Below are positions 7,567 to 11,229 of a stretch of 11,229 bases of DNA, piece by piece (the first letter of the stretch is position 1; each line of letters begins with the position of its first letter). The stretch spans positions 1-11,229 of the forward strand of contig CALFBL010000130.1 of assembly GCA_937951695.1 (NCBI GenBank). Direction: 5' to 3'. The DNA comes from an uncultured Granulosicoccaceae bacterium (GTDB lineage: Bacteria > Pseudomonadota > Gammaproteobacteria > Granulosicoccales > Granulosicoccaceae). The translations under genes and the position numbers were made by a program. The notes under the pieces were generated by a model. It did not search any database. It was not told the origin of the DNA and worked only from the letters and a program-made list of their open reading frames with translations.

Positions 7567-7778
7567 CGGGCGTAGTGTCGGGCCGAACTGCTGAATTTAT
7601 GCAAAACTAAGGTATATTTTTCGTATTTAGAAATTTCCAAGCTATCAATTTCTGAGTCGTACAGCAGAATTAGAAACATAACATCGAACGTGCATAGAAA
7701 GTATGGCCGTGCCGACAAATATTTCTGAACATCATTAGCAGAATATATTCCCGATGATAGACCGGGGCAAGTGCACAT
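7551..7778 (-). pseudogene. Unknown ORF truncated by the IS1380-like end
   Basis: A 75-codon frame starts with ATG at 7776-7778 and is open 12 more codons upstream. The first 55 or so residues (MCTCPGLSSGIYS to EISKYEKY) come from AT-rich DNA. The last 20 (from TLVLHKF) read antisense into the putative IS end and the end of the transposase gene. This suggests that the original gene was cut by the insertion and that its tail is IS-derived. I do not recognise the product. It lies downstream of the Rhs effector remnant on the same strand, where an immunity gene would normally be, but the sequence gives no direct support for that role. It may also be non-coding. Confidence 0.3.
7593..7612 (+). 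repeat. Putative right end of the IS1380-like element
   Basis: GAATTTATGCAAAACTAAGG lies 26 bases after the transposase stop. IS1380-family right ends often finish in a GAATTTAGG-like or TAAGG tail close after the gene, so this is a plausible right inverted repeat. TATAT follows directly and could be one half of an AT-rich target duplication. No left end is present in the window to confirm it. Confidence 0.35.
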
Positions 7779-7841
7779 ATTTTTCTTCCAATTCCATGGT
7801 ATTGAACGTTTTCATATTGAAGGCAATGTTTCTATCACTGA

Positions 7842-7976
7842 GCCTCCAACACTGATCTAATCTCTCCAATAGCCTCCATCAATCCGATCAGTGCAGAAGA
7901 TATCGCTGAGGGTGTCGTTGACGCCGTCAACTTTCCCACAATACATGCCGCCGGTTATGAAGCAAATGCACATTAA
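7842..7976 (+). other. Short open frame resembling a dehydrogenase C-terminus (very tentative)
   Basis: Between stops at 7839 and 7974 the plus strand reads 44 codons, including ISAEDIAEGVVDAVNFP. That phrase resembles the C-terminal region of short-chain dehydrogenases (xxPEDIAxAVxxALxxP). There is no start codon or upstream domain. It may be a gene relic in the otherwise unassigned stretch 7779-7926, or coincidence. Nothing else recognisable was seen in 7779-7926. Confidence 0.15.
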
Positions 7977-8238
7977 CTACTAAATAAGGTGTCCATATGA
8001 GGTTGACACGTTCCGCCTCCAAGTCGGAGGCAATAGCAATAGCCTGAAAAAGCTCTTCGCACACTCCACTTGTAATGTATTTAATCATGTCATTGTCAAG
8101 AAATTTCCCAGCTTGAATAATCAGAATCGCAACAGATAATTTTCTATTATCCGCAAGAAACCCACCCTGTGCAGATTCAAAAAACGATGCGGGCAATGCA
8201 TCGGGAATTAGAATATTTTCACGATCAACTATTTTTTC
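7927..8238 (-). pseudogene. Second half of the Rhs C-terminal domain (frameshifted; DUF2927-like?)
   Basis: After the A6 run at 8232-8237 the coding frame moves by one base and continues as IVDRENILIPDALP, SVAILIIQAGKFLDND, then ITSGVCEELFQAIAIASD, ending at 7927. The frame is open further upstream to 8319, but there the other frame looks more protein-like. The arrangement (KW..I.V near the start, an A-I-L-I strand, then C-EEL-QA...SD) resembles from memory the DUF2927 family, whose C-terminal region has an EELxQaLGLxnD motif. That match is inferred and unverified. The C-terminus beyond PYLVVN does not follow the family as I recall it and may itself be altered. As the sequence stands this part has no natural start and is probably not translated. 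Confidence 0.45.
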
Positions 8239-8872
8239 GTAATTTCCAGATACAGTTGATCTTTTCACTCTCCCTGTTACCACTAGCACATAGATCGCCC
8301 ACATTCTCATATTGCGCATGTGTAATCGTTCTATTAATTATTATTGAATAGAAACGAATTGCTTCTAACAGTATTGCAAACGTACCTTTGTTGATACTTT
8401 CACCATAAATGCAAACATCAATTTCATCAGACCATTTTGGTATCTTGCCTGTTGAGGAAATATTTAAGTTTTCATCTTTGAAAAGGCTAGAGAATTGACA
8501 TCTCTCATCAAAACTTGAAAGCACATATGCATTGGTGAGCAGAAACCAATCACCGTTCTGCTGGTTTGAATCAACTAAATTGAAATCTTTATTCGTAGGC
8601 ATCGTCGTACCCTTGCTTGACACAATAAAGTCGGGTTTTTCTACGCTATTTGTAACATCAGTTTTTCGGAAGAACGACGTCAGGCGACCAAACAGGCTGG
8701 CCCCGCTTACTCCGAGCCCAATACCGCCAACATACGTGAGAGGGTCAGTCACCGTATCAGTGGCTATGCCATCAACGAAATCGGCTACGGCGCTGGAATT
8801 CGCTCCTATTTGTGCAGCACGATCAGCGACTGGATTGCCAGGCAGGGCCATGCCAATCGCCGCCCAATCGTC
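8225..8872 (-). pseudogene. First half of Rhs C-terminal domain, split from the core by one TAA
   Basis: Directly after the TAA that ends the Rhs core, the same frame resumes as DDWAAIGM and runs 208 residues from the ATG at 8849-8851 to 8225. Its beginning (ALPGNPVADRAAQ, then AVADFVDGIATDTVTDPLTYVGGIGLGVSGASLFGRL) has the style of the linker that follows the core in Rhs proteins. A more variable AT-rich part follows, including KWSDEIDVCIYG at 139-150. It ends early at a frameshift; see the following part. So core, linker and effector were one reading frame, and a single change (for example TTA to TAA) would have split it. Whether the ATG at 8851 is used independently is unknown: I saw no strong Shine-Dalgarno before it. 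Confidence 0.6.
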
Positions 8873-9331
8873 TTAAACCTCTCTCCCAACTGGATCAATA
8901 TATTTGTAGGGGTTTCCATTTTCGTAAGTGTAACGGTTAAACATCATTGTGTTGGAGAATTTAAACCCTACAGGATCATTACTCATAAACCGCCCAACCA
9001 GTGGATCGTAGTACCGAGCTTTCATATAGGTGAGCCCACTCCCACCGTCCGACTCGTGTCCGGTGAAGCTCAATCGATTGTCGTGACTCTCAGCCGCGTT
9101 ATCCCCAAGACCAAACCCTTCAGACGAGACTCTAGGCTCAGCCTGTCCGTACCCCCGATACGATTCTATCCACTGAATCTGTCCCGTTTCTGTGGTGACC
9201 ACGATCGGGTCACCGCGAACGTCGTGATGATAATAGATCACGGTAGTGCCCTGCTCTGCAGTCAAGACTGAGCTTGTGCAGAACAACGCGAAAAGGCCTA
9301 CCGCCACAGTGTGTATCAATCGATGGGTCAT
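8873..9331 (-). CDS. Short secreted Rhs-repeat core protein
   Basis: The 152-residue product has a Sec-type signal peptide (MTHRLIHTVAVGLFALF, cleavage likely after LTA at 23-25). An Rhs/YD-type region follows: YYHHDVRGDPIVVTTETGQIQW (33-54, resembling YYHTDxxGSPxxxTDxxGxxxW) and GLTYMKARYYDPLVGRFMSNDPVGF (99-123), the conserved Rhs-associated core. The protein ends NGNPYKYIDPVGREV then TAA. Full Rhs proteins exceed 1000 residues, but short signal-peptide forms of this type are a common orphan class. A normal copy would continue into a C-terminal toxin domain; here the TAA stops it at the core end, so it has no effector. AGGAGG at 9343-9348 is 11 bases before the ATG. It is transcribed toward the broken CTD and away from the IS66 remnant. 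Confidence 0.8.
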   Translation of the reverse strand: MTHRLIHTVAVGLFALFCTSSVLTAEQGTTVIYYHHDVRGDPIVVTTETGQIQWIESYRGYGQAEPRVSSEGFGLGDNAAESHDNRLSFTGHESDGGSGLTYMKARYYDPLVGRFMSNDPVGFKFSNTMMFNRYTYENGNPYKYIDPVGREV

Positions 9332-9342
9332 GACTGAGAGAT

Positions 9343-9348
9343 CCTCCT
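9343..9348 (-). promoter_or_regulatory. Strong Shine-Dalgarno of the Rhs-core gene
   Basis: The minus strand reads AGGAGG followed by 11 bases and the ATG at 9331. The match is perfect but the spacing is longer than the usual 5-9. It decides the start: this ATG precedes the signal peptide directly. Confidence 0.65.
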
Positions 9349-9357
9349 GAAGGTTAT

Positions 9358-9864
9358 CGAAAAACGCTGATCGAAATCATTATGAAAATAGAGCGTCAAG
9401 AATCAGCCCGAAGCGTCACCTGAGCGATGAACCTGCAGTCAGCCACACCACTCTGTTGCTGCGTATTGTCGGTCATGCAAGCGCTATTGAGCTGGTGCGA
9501 AGAGCAATTAGAGAGCGGTGCGGTAGAGGACAACAGCAACCTGGGGCGGGCGATGCAGTACGTAATCCGCCACTGTGAGGGCCTGATCGCATTTTGTCGA
9601 ATACCCGGCGTACACAACAATGAAATCGATCGATTGATTTAGTTAAACGTGCGAGCGCGAAAAAACTCGCTCTTTTTCAAAACACTGGGGGGGGCTGACA
9701 TCTCGGACATCATCACCTCCGTGTTGGCCACCTGTCATGAGCAAGAAATCAACGCGTTTGATTATCTGATCGCCATCCAACGCAACCAACTCGCGGTCAA
9801 AGCGGCACCGATGAACTGGTTGCCGTGGAATTATCCACACAAGGCTGAATCAACGGCGGCGTAG
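9358..9864 (+). pseudogene. IS66-like transposase, C-terminal remnant with two in-frame stops
   Basis: One frame from about 9358 to the TAG... GCG GCG TAG at 9864 reads as the IS66 transposase C-terminus. First comes LIEIIMKIERQESARSVT, resembling the LYxIERxAR... segment, then a TGA at 9421-9423. Then come ALLSWCEEQLESGAVEDNSNLGRAMQYVIRHCEGL and IPGVHNNEIDRLI, where the usual IPGAPLDNN has lost two residues. A TAG at 9640-9642 stands where a lysine is typical, followed by RKNSLFFKTLGGADISDIITSVLATC, FDYLIAIQRN and WLPWNYP at the end. About 165 of an expected 500 residues remain. With two stops and no N-terminus it is dead. It begins right behind the Rhs start, so the Rhs promoter probably lies in or beside this remnant. 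Confidence 0.85.
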
Positions 9865-9890
9865 TCGGTAACTGGCAATAAGTTGTGCAG

Positions 9891-9903
9891 GCTTACCGTA
9901 AGC
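9891..9903. repeat. GCTTAC-C-GTAAGC palindrome, possible IS66 right end
   Basis: IS66-family ends begin GTAAGC on the left and so end GCTTAC on the right. GCTTAC at 9891-9896, 27 bases after the transposase stop, fits a right terminus. One base later GTAAGC appears, giving a 13-base palindrome. The second half could be chance or the start of another lost element. Bases 9865-10019 otherwise show nothing recognisable. Confidence 0.3.
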
Positions 9904-10019
9904 TCACGATTATTTGAACGAGAGTTTTAGTTCGTATACCGTGTATCAATTGGTTTTAGAATTCGGGCAACCGCCTGTTACGGCCTATCATCCAAGAAAG
10001 AGTGTTGGCCAAGCACGCA

Positions 10020-11174
10020 TCAATACAACTCTTGTTGCAAGGCCTGTAATCGTACCTGCTGGGATTCATCCAATGGCATATCCCTAAGCGCGAGAAGGGC
10101 ACCCAGACGTGCTCGGCGAATGTCAGACTCATTCTCGGCCGTGCCTAGCAGTGCCTCGATGACTGTGCTGTCGGCATTGGGATACCCGACAAACCCATAG
10201 GCGGTACTTTTTCTAACCTTGGGGTCGACATCCGTCAGCCCTTGCAACAAGGTAGGTGTGACGGACGGATCTTGCGACCAGCGCGCCAGGGTTGAGTAAC
10301 TGGCCCGTCGAACACGGGCATCGGGGTGCTGCACCAAAGACGACAGCGACGACACCACACGTTGAGCCACCTCCGGATCATCGGAGCTAACCACTACCAT
10401 CACATTAGTCGCGCCAACTAACATGTCGGGGTCTTGCGTGGACGAGAGCACATCCAAAGCCACATTCCTAGCCTCTGGAACCCTGGGGCCTATGTCGCGC
10501 AGTAGATCCAGACCGGCATCAGCAGATGCAGGGTTTCCTGAAAAAATCATGCCCTGCGCTGCCGCCACCAGAGACAGATCATCGAGCTGTCCCAGCACCA
10601 GTCTCAACCGGTCCAACCGGGTTGGGTCGGTCTCTGCGGCGAATTCATCCAAGGTCGCTAACAACAATTCAGGATTATGTTGCAAGGCCTTGACGTTATC
10701 GCTCAGCAAGGCTTCGGTCATGACGCCTCGAGCGATAGATCGAGCATAATCAATACCAATTGAAATGGAGCCGTTGTCACCAACCACATTACTGATCATC
10801 TCATCGGATGGTGTCCTCACCTGATACTCAGTCGATGCGCCCGTTACATTAGCGCCACTGCCCGCATGATCTGCCACAACGCCGCCCAGGACTTCCTCGA
10901 GGTCTACGGCTCCCCGACCAGCATTTAGCGATTGGGCTGCCGCACCCCCGGTATCCACAGAAGATTTCGACGCCATCTTATCTTCGTCCCGTAGCACGCT
11001 GTAGACAACACCGGCCAACAGAACGACGACCACGGTTGCTGCTAGAGGGACAGTTTGGCTCAAAGGTCTGTCAATCGATCGACCGTCTATCCATGGGGAT
11101 GACGACGGTCGTACTGAATTATAAGTCTGCAGGACTAACCGACTGGGGAGGGCCGATCGAGAACGGCACTTCAA
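10020..11174 (-). CDS. Membrane-anchored HEAT-repeat protein
   Basis: The frame gives up to 384 residues. Residues 41-61 (TVPLAATVVVVLLAGVVYSVL) form a single strong transmembrane segment with no lipobox. A low-complexity, Ala/Gly/Ser-rich acidic linker follows to about 130. From about 150 to the end there are HEAT-like helical repeats, clearest at 285-345 (HPDARVRRASYSTLARW, then DPKVRKSTAYGFVGYP) and DIRRARLGALLALRD. Such domains are protein-binding scaffolds; no enzymatic motif is seen. The start is uncertain: the longest frame begins at a TTG at 11174, with GGAA upstream but overlapping the previous gene by 56 bases. A TTG at 11063 would begin just before the membrane segment and leave a 55-base gap. 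There is no ATG before residue 67. Function is unknown; it may be an adapter for the neighbouring upstream gene. Confidence 0.75.
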   Translation of the reverse strand: MKCRSRSALPSRLVLQTYNSVRPSSSPWIDGRSIDRPLSQTVPLAATVVVVLLAGVVYSVLRDEDKMASKSSVDTGGAAAQSLNAGRGAVDLEEVLGGVVADHAGSGANVTGASTEYQVRTPSDEMISNVVGDNGSISIGIDYARSIARGVMTEALLSDNVKALQHNPELLLATLDEFAAETDPTRLDRLRLVLGQLDDLSLVAAAQGMIFSGNPASADAGLDLLRDIGPRVPEARNVALDVLSSTQDPDMLVGATNVMVVVSSDDPEVAQRVVSSLSSLVQHPDARVRRASYSTLARWSQDPSVTPTLLQGLTDVDPKVRKSTAYGFVGYPNADSTVIEALLGTAENESDIRRARLGALLALRDMPLDESQQVRLQALQQELY

Positions 11175-11229
11175 TCAGGGTTCCGGGTGTTTCGGCCATC
11201 GTCCAGCCGCCCTCTTCGAAGGTGACAGG
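11119..11229 (-). CDS. C-terminal 36 codons of an unidentified gene
   Basis: The frame is open from the right window edge to a TAA at 11119-11121, ending PPQSVSPADL. The visible portion contains FEEGGWTMAETPGTLIEV. It is too short to assign to a family. The following HEAT-repeat gene is on the same strand and overlaps it or follows closely, so the two probably form an operon. Confidence 0.55.
   Translation of the reverse strand, partial: PVTFEEGGWTMAETPGTLIEVPFSIGPPQSVSPADL

Noticed and set aside
8250..8319. MRNMRMWAIYVLVV as a transmembrane N-terminus of an independent gene
   Set aside because: In this segment the other frame fits the upstream effector better, and no Shine-Dalgarno precedes the ATG; the hydrophobic stretch is probably an out-of-frame artefact.
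8810..9271. A 153-codon plus-strand frame across the Rhs core
   Set aside because: The opposite strand encodes the diagnostic Rhs-core sequence with a signal peptide and Shine-Dalgarno.
10423..10749. A 108-codon plus-strand Ser-rich frame
   Set aside because: It is a shadow of the HEAT-repeat gene on the minus strand.

Overview
The window looks like a chromosomal segment of a Gram-negative, probably gammaproteobacterial, organism. The evidence is two lipobox-type signal peptides, a periplasmic alkaline phosphatase, a bacterial squalene-hopene cyclase, a type 2 (FMN-dependent) isopentenyl-diphosphate isomerase, and Rhs, IS1380-like and IS66-like sequences. The taxonomic call is an inference from gene content. 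TTG start codons seem frequent here.

Bases 1-3645 form an isoprenoid/hopanoid neighbourhood. The 5' half of a squalene-hopene cyclase gene (shc) runs off the left edge on the minus strand. Diverging from it are a small lipoprotein of unknown function, a possible 37-codon ORF, the IDI-2 gene (fni/idi2) and a PAP2-type phosphatase predicted to be a lipoprotein. IDI-2 makes the DMAPP needed for squalene, which Shc cyclises to hopanoids. The PAP2 enzyme could act on a prenyl (di)phosphate, but that is only suggested by position. Converging on PAP2 is a PhoA-type alkaline phosphatase (3646-4800, minus). Diverging from the phosphatase is a complete, atypical IlvD/Edd-family dehydratase (5102-6976, plus).

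Bases 6977-9900 are an accessory island made of broken pieces, AT-rich in its middle. It begins with a perfect 18-bp inverted repeat and a frameshifted C-terminal remnant of an IS1380-like transposase, whose putative right end cuts off an unknown minus-strand ORF. Next comes a minus-strand Rhs locus: a short secreted Rhs-core protein, then in the same frame after one TAA a candidate C-terminal effector domain that is frameshifted at a run of six A's. Behind the Rhs start lies the C-terminal remnant of an IS66-like transposase with two in-frame stops.

Bases 10020-11229 return to ordinary genes on the minus strand: a membrane-anchored HEAT-repeat protein and the last 36 codons of an upstream gene.

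I found no tRNA, rRNA, CRISPR array or complete mobile element. No complete new system is evident. The most unusual item is the Rhs locus broken exactly at the core/effector junction, with a CTD that vaguely resembles DUF2927-type domains.
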